Source: a virus. From it: 64,000 nucleotides of DNA. The stretch is taken from positions 1 through 64,000 of IMG/VR virus record IMGVR_UViG_3300029448_000010; one strand, written 5' to 3'. Under the pieces are notes generated by a model that did not search any database, was not told the DNA's origin, and saw nothing but the letters and a program-made list of their open reading frames with translations. The number at the start of each line of letters is the position of its first letter. The first letter of the stretch is position 1. This document shows, one piece after another, positions 9,108 to 17,111 of the stretch. Both the position numbers and the translations under genes were made by a program.

Positions 9108-9396
9108 TATTATTACCTCCAAAATTTACTGTTGCTGTATTTAGCATATTGCTTATTACACCGGCAATTTCGCCGGATAGTTTTGTATTTATTGCTTCTC
9201 TCATTATATCTTCAAAGGTATGTCCAACATAACTTTCATTAATCCTTACATCTCTAACTAATTCAAATCTTTCGCTTAGTTTAGATTCAGAATAAATCTC
9301 ATTACAGAGTAATTTAATAGTTTGTTTTAGATTAGATATTTCTGTAAAAGTCCAATCTCTAGCCAATACCTTTTGTTTAATCATATCGTCATTCAT
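9022..9396 (-). CDS. Hypothetical protein overlapping the primase start
   Basis: A 124-residue protein, mostly helical in its first 80 residues, with a Gly/Asn-rich then charged C-terminus. The start ATG at 9396 has GGGGGAA upstream and overlaps the stop of the zinc-finger gene. Its last 86 bases overlap the primase gene in another frame, an unusually long overlap for this genome. The family is not recognised. Confidence 0.65.
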   Translation of the reverse strand: MNDDMIKQKVLARDWTFTEISNLKQTIKLLCNEIYSESKLSERFELVRDVRINESYVGHTFEDIMREAINTKLSGEIAGVISNMLNTATVNFGGNNNEISEGSMGGEPHKERTANETKSRLIEE

Positions 9397-9521
9397 AGAT
9401 GATTCCCCCTCATTCTTTCCGGTATAACTTTTAACCAATTACAAGCATCACAAGCATATCCGCCTTGACTTAGATAATGACCGTAGCCTTCTATTTCTTC
9501 TTTACATAATTTACATTTCAT
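9393..9521 (-). CDS. Small zinc-finger protein, 42 residues
   Basis: Two CxxC pairs ('CKLC' at residue 3 and 'CDAC' near residue 24) make a four-cysteine zinc knuckle. The stop overlaps the next ATG (ATGA). It belongs to a set of tiny CxxC proteins scattered through the early block. Function is unknown. Confidence 0.7.
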   Translation of the reverse strand: MKCKLCKEEIEGYGHYLSQGGYACDACNWLKVIPERMRGNHL

Positions 9522-9525
9522 TTAA

Positions 9526-10431
9526 TCACACCCATGTATCTTCTTGTGCCGCATCGCATATTCCAAAGAAGGAACAGAATGAGCAAGTTTTGTAAAAGAA
9601 TTTTGCAGGAAATTGACTATTCTCATAAGACCAAATTAAATGGGCTATATGATTCATTACAGAAGTCATCGTTCTTTTTGCAACTTTTTGAGAAAAGGCA
9701 TAATTAGAAACAGGATAGTACCAACCCCAATGAGTTACTTTCTTTTCGGGGTCTAATCCATTCTTAATTAATACTTCATCAGGAGAGTTTTCAATCAACA
9801 GTTGATAAAACGCCATTTCTTTACGCATCATAGTTTTCTTGTAGTCTTTCCACGGCCCTGTTTTATATTCAAAAGGAAGATAGCCGCCATCCACTTCAAA
9901 GATACGGTCAATAATTCCTTGTATGTGTATTACATAATCTCTTCTTAGAGGATATTTAGGGTTAGTATCTTTATCAATAGTTATATTAGCATCAAATTTA
10001 CCTTCATTACAAACAGGTAAGTATTCATCTAACTTACCTTCTGCTCTTGCTTCAATAAAACGCTCGGCTTCAAATGCAGATTGTGTAATTGATATGTCTA
10101 GGTAGTCATCAATAGGATGAAGGCTTTGACAGTATTCATACACTTCATCGGCATTCATAGATTCCGCTTTTTTAATATCAAAATCATTGAAAAAGTTCTC
10201 TCTAGAAGTATGGCAAATTGTTCCTTTCAACATAGCGTCTGTTTGGTCTTGAGGCAAACGCTGAATATAAGAAAAATCGTACTTTTTCTGACACCACTGA
10301 AAAGAACCTAACGAAGATTTCGTTATTTTCAATATAGGCATACTTGGGTCTTCATAATTTTCAGGCTTCCAATCGTAAGTAAAATCTTGCATAGAAGAAA
10401 TTACTGCATTATACTTTTCATCATTATTCAT
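9526..10431 (-). CDS. Cas4/RecB-like PD-(D/E)XK nuclease with Fe-S cysteines
   Basis: About 301 residues. 'FQWCQKKYDF' near residue 45 gives the first cysteine, the nuclease core has 'GIIDRIF' and 'LPFEYKTG' (D and ExK), and the C-terminus 'CSFCSFFGIC' gives three more. This C...CxxCx5C set with PD-(D/E)XK is the hallmark of Cas4/AddB-type Fe-S exonucleases. Such enzymes resect DNA ends; here it probably serves recombination-dependent replication with the RecA-like ATPase. There is no CRISPR locus, so an adaptation role is not supported. Confidence 0.88.
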   Translation of the reverse strand: MNNDEKYNAVISSMQDFTYDWKPENYEDPSMPILKITKSSLGSFQWCQKKYDFSYIQRLPQDQTDAMLKGTICHTSRENFFNDFDIKKAESMNADEVYEYCQSLHPIDDYLDISITQSAFEAERFIEARAEGKLDEYLPVCNEGKFDANITIDKDTNPKYPLRRDYVIHIQGIIDRIFEVDGGYLPFEYKTGPWKDYKKTMMRKEMAFYQLLIENSPDEVLIKNGLDPEKKVTHWGWYYPVSNYAFSQKVAKRTMTSVMNHIAHLIWSYENSQFPAKFFYKTCSFCSFFGICDAAQEDTWV

Positions 10432-10432
10432 A

Positions 10433-11320
10433 TTACCACCAATCATCTAATTTTCTTTGTATTTTACCAGTTCTTATACTAGATAAGTCCCATTTCATAG
10501 CCTTGTAAATAGGCTCGGCCTTTTTTAAGACCTGTTCTGCGTAGTGTGACCAATCAACCGTATAACTTTCAAAGTCTGCATAGGTTGTGCCGGAAACATA
10601 TTCCACGCTTCTTATTTCCTTAGTCAAAGGATTTGTATAACTATCGTTAACACTCTTTACTTTAAGATAAAGATAAGAGTCGTCAAAGGTCATATCCTTC
10701 TTTTCCCAACCATATAATACACCGGCAATACCGGAACCAAATGTGGGTTTTTTCCCTTCTAAAGTAGTGAAGTTTTTAGTATCGTTACTGCACTTTTTAC
10801 ACCATCCCATTTTCAAACAATCGGTGATGTGATATTTAGTATTACATTTACCGCACTTAACCATAAAGCGATTAGATTTTAACCTACTTCTTTTGATGAA
10901 GTTTTTAATCTCTATCTCACCATTAAGAGTAGCAGTATATTTATCATGCAAGTATGCTAAGATTTCAGTTTCCGTTTTAGAGTTAACCCACATCTTTAGT
11001 ACATCAGTCTGAATAGTTTTTGAGAAGGGAGTTTCACTAACTCTCTTCGCAGTAAAACCCGTCATGGTAAACTTAGGTTTATCTAAATAATTACCATCCT
11101 CCCATACAATCATACCGGCATTTCTATTCTTAGTTACTCCTACTCCTAAAGCAGAATAGTATTTTTCAAACTCTAATACTACGGGGTGTTCATCTAATCC
11201 CATAACATTAGGAAAGGATTCTCTAACGCTAGTTTCGATTTCTTTAATACATTCTTCTGCTCTTTCAATAGAGTCAATCTGAACATAAATAGAATCAGTG
11301 TGTCCGTAAACTACTTTCAT
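10433..11320 (-). CDS. polB2: DNA polymerase B, C-terminal fragment (motif C onward)
   Basis: About 295 residues. It begins 'MKVVYGHTDSIYV', which is polymerase motif C (usually YGDTDS) with its metal-binding Asp. It continues through a thumb region containing a four-cysteine zinc ribbon ('CGKC' and 'CKKC', near residues 155-180). It ends 'QRKLDDWW', a good PCNA-interacting PIP box. Motifs A and B are missing here and lie in the gene ending at 12297. The two products must assemble to make a polymerase. The ATG at 11320 is the natural start; an in-frame GTG at 11329 overlaps the upstream stop. Confidence 0.92.
   Translation of the reverse strand: MKVVYGHTDSIYVQIDSIERAEECIKEIETSVRESFPNVMGLDEHPVVLEFEKYYSALGVGVTKNRNAGMIVWEDGNYLDKPKFTMTGFTAKRVSETPFSKTIQTDVLKMWVNSKTETEILAYLHDKYTATLNGEIEIKNFIKRSRLKSNRFMVKCGKCNTKYHITDCLKMGWCKKCSNDTKNFTTLEGKKPTFGSGIAGVLYGWEKKDMTFDDSYLYLKVKSVNDSYTNPLTKEIRSVEYVSGTTYADFESYTVDWSHYAEQVLKKAEPIYKAMKWDLSSIRTGKIQRKLDDWW
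11312..11320. repeat. 9-bp direct repeat at the polymerase split, left copy
   Basis: TACTTTCAT (minus strand ATGAAAGTA). It encodes Met-Lys-Val at the start of the C-terminal polymerase fragment. An identical copy at 12300-12308 encodes the last Met-Lys-Val of the N-terminal fragment. Joining the genes at the repeat restores a continuous polymerase reading frame. Confidence 0.8.
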
Positions 11321-11325
11321 AAATA

Positions 11326-11535
11326 TCACTCCAATGGGTGTTCTATATTTTTATCTCCAAGAGTCCACTTTAGGGCTTTGATTACTCCTTCTAATGCCTT
11401 GTAGTTTCTCATGTGATATATGCGGTCTTTCTTATTAGGACTCTGCATTTTAGTATAGTGCATGTTTTGTTTTCTTTCTGCTCTTTCAAGCATAGCATGT
11501 ATATCCGCCCAAGTCCTGTCATAAGTAAAAGGCAT
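11326..11535 (-). CDS. Hypothetical protein inside the polymerase split
   Basis: A 69-residue basic, helical protein starting 'MPFTYDRTW' (ATG at 11535; an in-frame GTG upstream is less likely). The stop overlaps the possible GTG start of the polymerase C-terminal fragment. It is not recognised. It belongs to the roughly 1-kb segment between the two polymerase halves. Confidence 0.7.
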   Translation of the reverse strand: MPFTYDRTWADIHAMLERAERKQNMHYTKMQSPNKKDRIYHMRNYKALEGVIKALKWTLGDKNIEHPLE

Positions 11536-11537
11536 AA

Positions 11538-11816
11538 TCACACCTTCAATTTAGCAAGTATTCTTTTCTCTATCTTTTGAGATATAGTTTCATGGTTAAT
11601 CATCCAAGCATCAATCTCGTTGATTCTAAGAGTATCTATTACATCCGATTCTAAAGCATACTCAGATTCTAATTTCCATATCTTACCTGTTAACGCTTCG
11701 ACATCATTTTCTAATGATGTAATGGTTTTCATGTAAGTTTCCATTCTATCTGCTAATCCTTCGTTTTCCATTGTTAGTCTTTCAACTGCTTTATTTAATA
11801 TATCTATTTCATTCAT
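11538..11816 (-). CDS. Coiled-coil protein inside the polymerase split
   Basis: A 92-residue acidic protein with heptad spacing over residues 5-55, so a likely coiled coil. The start overlaps the upstream stop (ATGA at 11813-11816). Function is unknown. Confidence 0.75.
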   Translation of the reverse strand: MNEIDILNKAVERLTMENEGLADRMETYMKTITSLENDVEALTGKIWKLESEYALESDVIDTLRINEIDAWMINHETISQKIEKRILAKLKV

Positions 11817-11941
11817 ACTATCACCGTTACTATTGTTAAGATGGTTGCTATGTTTACGATATTTACCATCATTAATATCTTGTTACTTTTTGCTATCATA
11901 GCCAGCAATTCTTCTAATAACTCATTCGTCTTGTCCATCAT
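11813..11941 (-). CDS. Tiny membrane protein inside the polymerase split
   Basis: 42 residues: a charged N-terminus ('MMDKTNELLEELL') then a hydrophobic helix of about 20 residues at the C-terminus. It overlaps its neighbours at both ends. It is not recognised. Confidence 0.55.
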   Translation of the reverse strand: MMDKTNELLEELLAMIAKSNKILMMVNIVNIATILTIVTVIV

Positions 11942-12092
11942 CATGATTAACACCTTGTTCTATATCTATAATGATAGCATTACGCTTCAAGTTATTCATC
12001 ATTTTAAATATCTCTTTTACTTCTTGTAAAGTTATATCCCATGTTTCTTCAGTATCATAAGATACCTTTACTGTTACATATTTAGTCATCAT
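11922..12092 (-). CDS. Small hypothetical protein inside the polymerase split
   Basis: 56 residues starting 'MMTKYVTVKVSYD', with an amphipathic strand followed by a helix. It ends within the start of the tiny membrane-protein gene. Function is unknown. Confidence 0.6.
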   Translation of the reverse strand: MMTKYVTVKVSYDTEETWDITLQEVKEIFKMMNNLKRNAIIIDIEQGVNHDDGQDE

Positions 12093-12093
12093 A

Positions 12094-12300
12094 TTAATCA
12101 CACTTCCTATACAAATGTCTAGAATGAGTTACTCCTATTAACACACAATTCCTTGCAAGGTACTGTCCTATTGAGGTGTTGCTTTCAATGTAATTTGACT
12201 TATGGCGTTCCACTAGTTTCTCTCTTATTGTAAGAGCAGTAAAAGGTTCTGTCATTTCTGATATAATTTTATCAGTCCATACTTGGCATCTTTTATTCAT
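12094..12300 (-). CDS. Small winged-helix-like protein inside the polymerase split
   Basis: A 68-residue basic protein. 'FTALTIREKLVERH' and a following helix plus a basic C-terminal strand suggest a small winged helix-turn-helix. It is comparable in layout to the small gene at 18013-18264. The start overlaps the stop of the polymerase N-terminal fragment (GTATGA). Confidence 0.65.
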   Translation of the reverse strand: MNKRCQVWTDKIISEMTEPFTALTIREKLVERHKSNYIESNTSIGQYLARNCVLIGVTHSRHLYRKCD

Positions 12301-13964
12301 ACTTTCATCTCCTTTGCCTTAAATGCCGCTAATCTAATTGCTTCTCTTGCACTTGCAGTTATACTTGCGGCTAAATCAACATCAGCCCAAGCAAAACCAG
12401 TATATCCGATTATGCCATAAAAAGATGCAGAAAGCCTTTTTACTGCCATTTGATTGTTATACCACTTAATATAGGCTTTATCATTATTCGATTCCCTAGC
12501 CTCTCGCATAAGACGCTTATATTCATTTCGCAGTTCCTTTAACTCTAGAACAGATTTAGGTAACAAACCTAACTTATCCGTCTTGTAATAAAGCATCTCA
12601 ACTTCTGTAACTTCGCTGAAATCTCTAGGTGTTAGGATATTAACTCCAAACTCCGTAGGTTCAGATGATTTAGTTTCAAAAGAAATGTTTCGTGCTATCA
12701 TCATACTTGGGTACAATCCGCTATAATCAAACGCCGCCACATTAAGATGTAGTCCGTTAGTGTCTTCGCTTAACGGGTCATAAATCATGGCTCCTTTATA
12801 CGATTCTTTCTCAGCCTTTTTGTTTCCTGTTGGTGCTATCCACCAAGCATTTCTCATAAAGTAAATTGAACCCATATGACTTGCATAAAAACAAGCATCA
12901 AAGGGTGCTTTCAATAATCTTTGCAGTGCTATAATCGCCTCACTACAATAATTAGTTTCATCTATTTCAACAATCAATTCAACATCTTTCAAAGCATATT
13001 GCAAATAAGTTTCAGTATCTTCTAACCAAGCCCTACGGTAAAACTCGTTAGGGTCTGGGAATTTTTCACTTACTAGTTTCTTTTTACCTAATAGGATTTC
13101 TGAAACATAATCTAAACTTAAAGAAGGTAATGTTCCTCTTTGTGAATCATTCCATTGTCTTTCAAAAGCAAGGTCTAGATTGAGGGTTATGCGACCCCCT
13201 ATGGGCTGTTCGATAGGTGAAAACCCCTTTTCACCCTTAATGTATTTGAAGCCACCCTTGCTCTTTTTAAGGCCATCTATGCGGTTAATTGGAGACATTC
13301 TATTAGGGTTGATTCCTAATGCACAGCATCTTTCAAGAAGTTTAGGTATATCTGCAAAGTTACCAAACCATGCAATTAACATATCAGGGTCTTTGTCTAT
13401 CATAGTATTAATGAAGTGTTCAAGCATATGCTTTTCATCACTACAATAATTCATATTGCTTATCTCTAAAGAATTATCGAATATATTCAATTCGTTTTCT
13501 TTAGGAAACCAAACCCATTGATGGTATTCTTTATCATAATTATCATACATTACAATAGTAGTAATCTTATCGTGGTGTTCCCCGCCTTGTTGCCATTCCA
13601 TATCCCAATACCATTTACGCATTTTATACTCCGGCATTTCTGAAATAGTGTCAACTGCATATCTAAATGTATAAGGTACATCTGCTTCGTATGTTTTACT
13701 AAACATCTTTCTAGCAGAATAGATGTCAAAGGAGTTTTCCACATATACTCTCTTTAGACTTTCTTTATCTAGATTAACCCAATCACCTCTTTCGTACTCA
13801 AAGTTTCTTCTGATATACTTACTAGGTGAATAATTAGCATGTTCTTTTTCGTCTTCCTTGACATAAAAATAAGGTCTAAATGCTTCCATTAGAAACTTCT
13901 TTTCTCCATTTTCTCTCCAAGACTTAAATACATGCTTTCCATCCATACACCTACTAATTATCAT
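12297..13964 (-). CDS. polB1: DNA polymerase B, N-terminal fragment (exonuclease, motifs A and B)
   Basis: A 555-residue protein. The 3'-5' exonuclease motifs are present: 'YWDMEW' near residue 121 (Exo I), 'AWFGNFADIPKL' (Exo II) and 'YALKDVELI' (Exo III). Polymerase motif A is 'FDYSGLYPSMM' near residue 415. Motif B is 'VKRLSASFYGIIGY' near residue 510. The protein stops shortly after motif B at 'KEMKV', exactly where motif C should follow. Motif C starts the gene at 10433-11320. No intein residues are seen at the break, so the halves most likely associate non-covalently. Both the exonuclease and the catalytic palm residues look intact. Confidence 0.95.
   Translation of the reverse strand: MIISRCMDGKHVFKSWRENGEKKFLMEAFRPYFYVKEDEKEHANYSPSKYIRRNFEYERGDWVNLDKESLKRVYVENSFDIYSARKMFSKTYEADVPYTFRYAVDTISEMPEYKMRKWYWDMEWQQGGEHHDKITTIVMYDNYDKEYHQWVWFPKENELNIFDNSLEISNMNYCSDEKHMLEHFINTMIDKDPDMLIAWFGNFADIPKLLERCCALGINPNRMSPINRIDGLKKSKGGFKYIKGEKGFSPIEQPIGGRITLNLDLAFERQWNDSQRGTLPSLSLDYVSEILLGKKKLVSEKFPDPNEFYRRAWLEDTETYLQYALKDVELIVEIDETNYCSEAIIALQRLLKAPFDACFYASHMGSIYFMRNAWWIAPTGNKKAEKESYKGAMIYDPLSEDTNGLHLNVAAFDYSGLYPSMMIARNISFETKSSEPTEFGVNILTPRDFSEVTEVEMLYYKTDKLGLLPKSVLELKELRNEYKRLMREARESNNDKAYIKWYNNQMAVKRLSASFYGIIGYTGFAWADVDLAASITASAREAIRLAAFKAKEMKV
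12300..12308. repeat. 9-bp direct repeat at the polymerase split, right copy
   Basis: TACTTTCAT, identical to 11312-11320. It lies at the very end of the N-terminal polymerase fragment. The pair brackets about 980 bp that interrupt the polymerase. Confidence 0.8.
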
Positions 13965-14732
13965 TCAATCCCCTCTAGTAAACGGTGCTTTAACCACCAT
14001 CTTATTTGGCCCTACAATCAATAACGGGAAGTCATCTCGTACATAGAAATTAAGTAAAGGCTGGTCTTTTACAAACTTATGAAGTGGCCCACTATATTGT
14101 AATGTAGCAGGTTCTCCAACACTATGTATTGCCGTCATTGACTCACCAAAAGTGTTAGCCGTTCCATTCTCACTACTAAAAGATACATTACCTTCTGCAC
14201 TATTGATTAGATATACCCCACTCTTAACTAATTCACAGCCACTAATTGCATCATTGAAAGATTCAGAAGTTAGTTGGAATGCACCCTCAAACTTCTTAGG
14301 GCCGAAAGAAAATAGTTTTTCAGGTATTGCGTCAAAGGTAACATCAGTTACCATCTGCTTAATCCTAGTTATTGCATCTATGTTAGGATGATTAACTGCC
14401 GCAGGTATTGATGCTGTTTTAGTACCAGCACTAATAGCCAAAAAGTCATTATAAGATACTGTTATTTCACCATCAAACTTCTTTAGATAAGGCACTACGG
14501 TATCTGCACTACCTACAAAAGAACCATTAGTATTTCCTGTAACTTCAATAGTCAAAGTAATGCCGCAGGTTGAATCACCGTTCCATAACTGCAATACATT
14601 TCCTTCTAATTCCATAAGAACATACGGGCTTAGTTTAGAATTAGAAAACCCTTTGTCTCCTAAGTACATTCCTTTACCCTGTATATCTTCTAAAGCCTTT
14701 GTTAATAATTTTGATTCCACATTAAATATCAA
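13965..14732 (-). CDS. pcn: PCNA-like sliding clamp
   Basis: About 255 residues. The start is TTG at 14732 with GGGAGGG upstream, giving 'MIFNVESKLLTKALEDI', which fits the usual first strand and helix of PCNA. A longer in-frame ATG at 14768 would overlap the upstream gene. The length and two-domain beta-rich pattern match archaeal PCNA. It lies directly upstream of polymerase B in the operon. Two proteins in this window end in PIP-like motifs (polymerase C-terminal half and the clamp-loader-like protein), consistent with a viral clamp. Confidence 0.8.
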   Translation of the reverse strand: MIFNVESKLLTKALEDIQGKGMYLGDKGFSNSKLSPYVLMELEGNVLQLWNGDSTCGITLTIEVTGNTNGSFVGSADTVVPYLKKFDGEITVSYNDFLAISAGTKTASIPAAVNHPNIDAITRIKQMVTDVTFDAIPEKLFSFGPKKFEGAFQLTSESFNDAISGCELVKSGVYLINSAEGNVSFSSENGTANTFGESMTAIHSVGEPATLQYSGPLHKFVKDQPLLNFYVRDDFPLLIVGPNKMVVKAPFTRGD

Positions 14733-15535
14733 ACTTTTCCCTCCCTTAATTCGGGAATACCATTCCAAACGATATTAGGGGGAGTACCTTGTCTAACAGT
14801 CCAAGTCTTACCGACTAAGTTACCATTAGTGCGACTACCGACTAATTCAGCCAAGTAGTGTATCTCTCCCTTAATCTTCTTTCTTGAACAATGAATCTCT
14901 TGTTCTAACTTACCGCCCCAATCTTTCCAATTAGCAATCATACCAATTGGCGTACCATCGTGATACTTTTCAGTTTCATGAGTTATGTAAACTATGTCAC
15001 AATCTAAGAGATAGATTGAATCCAATAAGTGATAGAAAGTCTTGTTTCTAGCACCATATTGAAATGGCATAACCTTTGTAACTAAAGTCGGGTTAGGGTT
15101 AATCTTCAAGATACAAGAATCGAGCCAAGTATCAACGCCGTCAAGAACAAATACTGGTCTTTCTCCTTCTTCAATCTTAGACCTGACATACTTGATAAAC
15201 ATGTGAGAGTTTTCTTCACTTGTTTGTATATCAATAATGTTATCCTTATTCATTTCAATAGGACAATATACCTGTATTCTTTCTGTTGAGTCGTGATGCT
15301 CACGCCATGTTGATTCAACCCCCTTATCCCAATCTAAAACATAAATTGGTCTATCGGGGAAATCCAAAGCGATTCCTGTCTTTCCTGTTTTGGGATGGCC
15401 CCAAACACCTAACACTAATCTAGAATTAACTTGCTTTCTTTTATTAGCCATTAATTCTTGAAACCTACTGTTAAACTGTTCCTGTTTCTTTCCAAAATCC
15501 ATACTTGCTGTTCCTTGTTTACTAGTCAAACTCAT
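14729..15535 (-). CDS. RecA-fold ATPase (RadB/Sak4-like)
   Basis: About 268 residues. Walker A is 'GHPKTGKTG' near residue 48 and a Walker B-like 'PVFVLDGVD' lies near residue 130. The single-domain RecA core without an N-terminal HhH domain resembles Sak4/RadB-type viral annealing or recombination ATPases. The start 'MSLTSKQG' at 15535 overlaps the upstream gene by 14 bases. It probably loads on single strands with the SSB-like protein to drive recombination-dependent replication. Confidence 0.8.
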   Translation of the reverse strand: MSLTSKQGTASMDFGKKQEQFNSRFQELMANKRKQVNSRLVLGVWGHPKTGKTGIALDFPDRPIYVLDWDKGVESTWREHHDSTERIQVYCPIEMNKDNIIDIQTSEENSHMFIKYVRSKIEEGERPVFVLDGVDTWLDSCILKINPNPTLVTKVMPFQYGARNKTFYHLLDSIYLLDCDIVYITHETEKYHDGTPIGMIANWKDWGGKLEQEIHCSRKKIKGEIHYLAELVGSRTNGNLVGKTWTVRQGTPPNIVWNGIPELREGKV

Positions 15536-15785
15536 TTTCTTCACCTAATTCTTCTATTTCTATTTCTATTTTATTACCATGAACCCTAGTCCACTCTTCT
15601 ATAATTACTTTTAATTCAGGCTTAGAGCATACATACCTAGCCTCTTTAGAACCTATGTGCATTTTAAGCCAATAAGTACCGTACTCGGTTGCATTTTCTT
15701 TCCAAGTCAAGAAGTCAACATTGATTAAATCAACAATGTAACTCCCACTCTTAAACATAAATCTATTTTCTATAATTCCATTCAT
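15522..15785 (-). CDS. Hypothetical protein
   Basis: An 87-residue beta-rich protein with an acidic tail ('EIEIEELGEENEFD'). It is translationally coupled between a tiny open frame and the RecA-like ATPase. It is not recognised; position suggests a recombination accessory. Confidence 0.7.
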   Translation of the reverse strand: MNGIIENRFMFKSGSYIVDLINVDFLTWKENATEYGTYWLKMHIGSKEARYVCSKPELKVIIEEWTRVHGNKIEIEIEELGEENEFD

Positions 15786-15853
15786 ATATTTCCCTCATTT
15801 GGGATAGGCTTCGCACCTATTTGAGCATCATTTTCGCCACACTTACACGACAT
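15782..15853 (-). CDS. Possible 23-residue peptide
   Basis: A very short frame starting 'MSCKCGENDAQIG' fills the gap between the SSB-like gene and the next gene, with an ATGA-type overlap at its end. It may be real because overlaps of this kind are the rule here, but it is too short to support alone. Confidence 0.3.
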   Translation of the reverse strand: MSCKCGENDAQIGAKPIPNEGNI

Positions 15854-15872
15854 TTTAGGTATTAATTAAATA

Positions 15873-17093
15873 TCAAAACCAATCGAAATCGGTTTCAACG
15901 GGCTGATTTACTTCAACAGGTGAACCTCTCTTTTGTGTAACATATAGTCCTGAAACATTAATTGTTACAGGTTCCGGCCCTTCATCAGTAATACGCTGTG
16001 AAGTCCTACCGACTACAATTACTTGAGAACCTATTCCAAAGTCCAATTCAACATTAGATGGAACCCAACATGTAGTCATGTTAGAATCATTATCATAGTC
16101 AAACTCGGCATTTAAATCAGTAAGGTTTAGAATACGGTTGCCATTCTTAGTAGGCATCATGTTCATATTACAAACTGTTCCATCTGTAATGATAAAGCGG
16201 TCACTTGCTGGCAAAGTTTGCCTAGTAATGTGCGCTCTATCAATTTCAACAAGTGGGGTTAAATGGGTGCTAAAGTTATTAGCAAGACATTCTTCAAAGT
16301 CATAATTTTCCATATTTCTGTAATCAGAATTATCTGGATTCAATTCAGCATTTCTAACTAAACTCAACTTTGTTGTTTCAGTCATACCATATAGGTTATT
16401 ACCATCTTCGCTTGGTATTGCTACAAAGTGAACATAATCATAGGTATTAGGAGTAAAGTCAACTCCACCTTGATTCTTGTATGAGAAGTTATACTTCTTC
16501 ATTTCTCCACCATCAACGCTACCAAAGAATACTCCACTGCGTCTGAATTGTTCAAGAGGAAGTGGTTTTCCAAAGTTACGGTTTTCACCGCCATTTTGGT
16601 ATCTTTCTGTACTATCCAAAGGAATAACCCATACTCCATCATCCATTTCTTCAGCAGTAACAGGTCTTTCTGTTACTTCTTTTTGTTGTAGGTCGCCCTT
16701 ATAGTAACGAGTAATAGTCCAACCGCCTAAAGCGTTTTCTTCAGCATTAGCAATAATACCTTCTGTTAGAGCATTGTCAGCATCTCTTCGGTATTCGTCT
16801 TTAGCCTTATTTCTATTCCAAGACATCATATCCCTCGGTTCTTCAAGACCAACAAAGAATCCAAATACTTTCTTTACAAGTGAATTGCTTCCACTTGAAG
16901 TATTGTTGTTATTTGGTTTGTTAGCCCTGCGAGTCTGTGCTACATAATTGCGCCACAATCCCTTCGCCAATGGGTCAGTTGTTTCTATTCCGTTTTCTAA
17001 ACAAATATCATTAAACTTAACCAGCGCATCTTCGCCACTCATATTGATATATTGTGCAGATTTCTCTATTTCACTTTTCATTTCTTCGTTCAT
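15873..17093 (-). CDS. Single-stranded DNA-binding protein (RPA/SSB-like)
   Basis: 406 residues. It has an N-terminal helical domain, a Ser/Asn-rich linker near residues 60-70, then beta-rich segments compatible with OB folds. The last of these ('GIGSQVIVVGRTSQ' to 'INVSGLYV') looks like an OB barrel. The extreme C-terminus is acidic-aromatic ('ETDFDWF'), the classic protein-docking tip of SSB proteins. It lies between clamp-loader and RecA-like genes. Function is inferred from tail, composition and context. Confidence 0.65.
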   Translation of the reverse strand: MNEEMKSEIEKSAQYINMSGEDALVKFNDICLENGIETTDPLAKGLWRNYVAQTRRANKPNNNNTSSGSNSLVKKVFGFFVGLEEPRDMMSWNRNKAKDEYRRDADNALTEGIIANAEENALGGWTITRYYKGDLQQKEVTERPVTAEEMDDGVWVIPLDSTERYQNGGENRNFGKPLPLEQFRRSGVFFGSVDGGEMKKYNFSYKNQGGVDFTPNTYDYVHFVAIPSEDGNNLYGMTETTKLSLVRNAELNPDNSDYRNMENYDFEECLANNFSTHLTPLVEIDRAHITRQTLPASDRFIITDGTVCNMNMMPTKNGNRILNLTDLNAEFDYDNDSNMTTCWVPSNVELDFGIGSQVIVVGRTSQRITDEGPEPVTINVSGLYVTQKRGSPVEVNQPVETDFDWF

Positions 17094-17111
17094 ATTTTTC
17101 CCTCATTTATT

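Noticed and set aside
9526-10431. CRISPR adaptation role for the Cas4-like nuclease
   Set aside because: No Cas1, Cas2 or repeat-spacer array is present; replication or recombination neighbours give a better context.
12297-12320. Split intein at the polymerase break
   Set aside because: The N-terminal fragment stops right after Met-Lys-Val and the C-terminal fragment begins with Met-Lys-Val plus motif C; there is no Cys/Ser-led intein N-terminal part nor a His-Asn intein end.
10433-13964. Simple frameshift or sequencing error in polymerase B
   Set aside because: The halves are almost 1 kb apart with five coupled small genes between them, so a point error cannot explain the split.
15782-15872. 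tRNA-like fold in the short gap
   Set aside because: No cloverleaf with a T-loop and acceptor stem could be drawn; no tRNA was found anywhere in the window.
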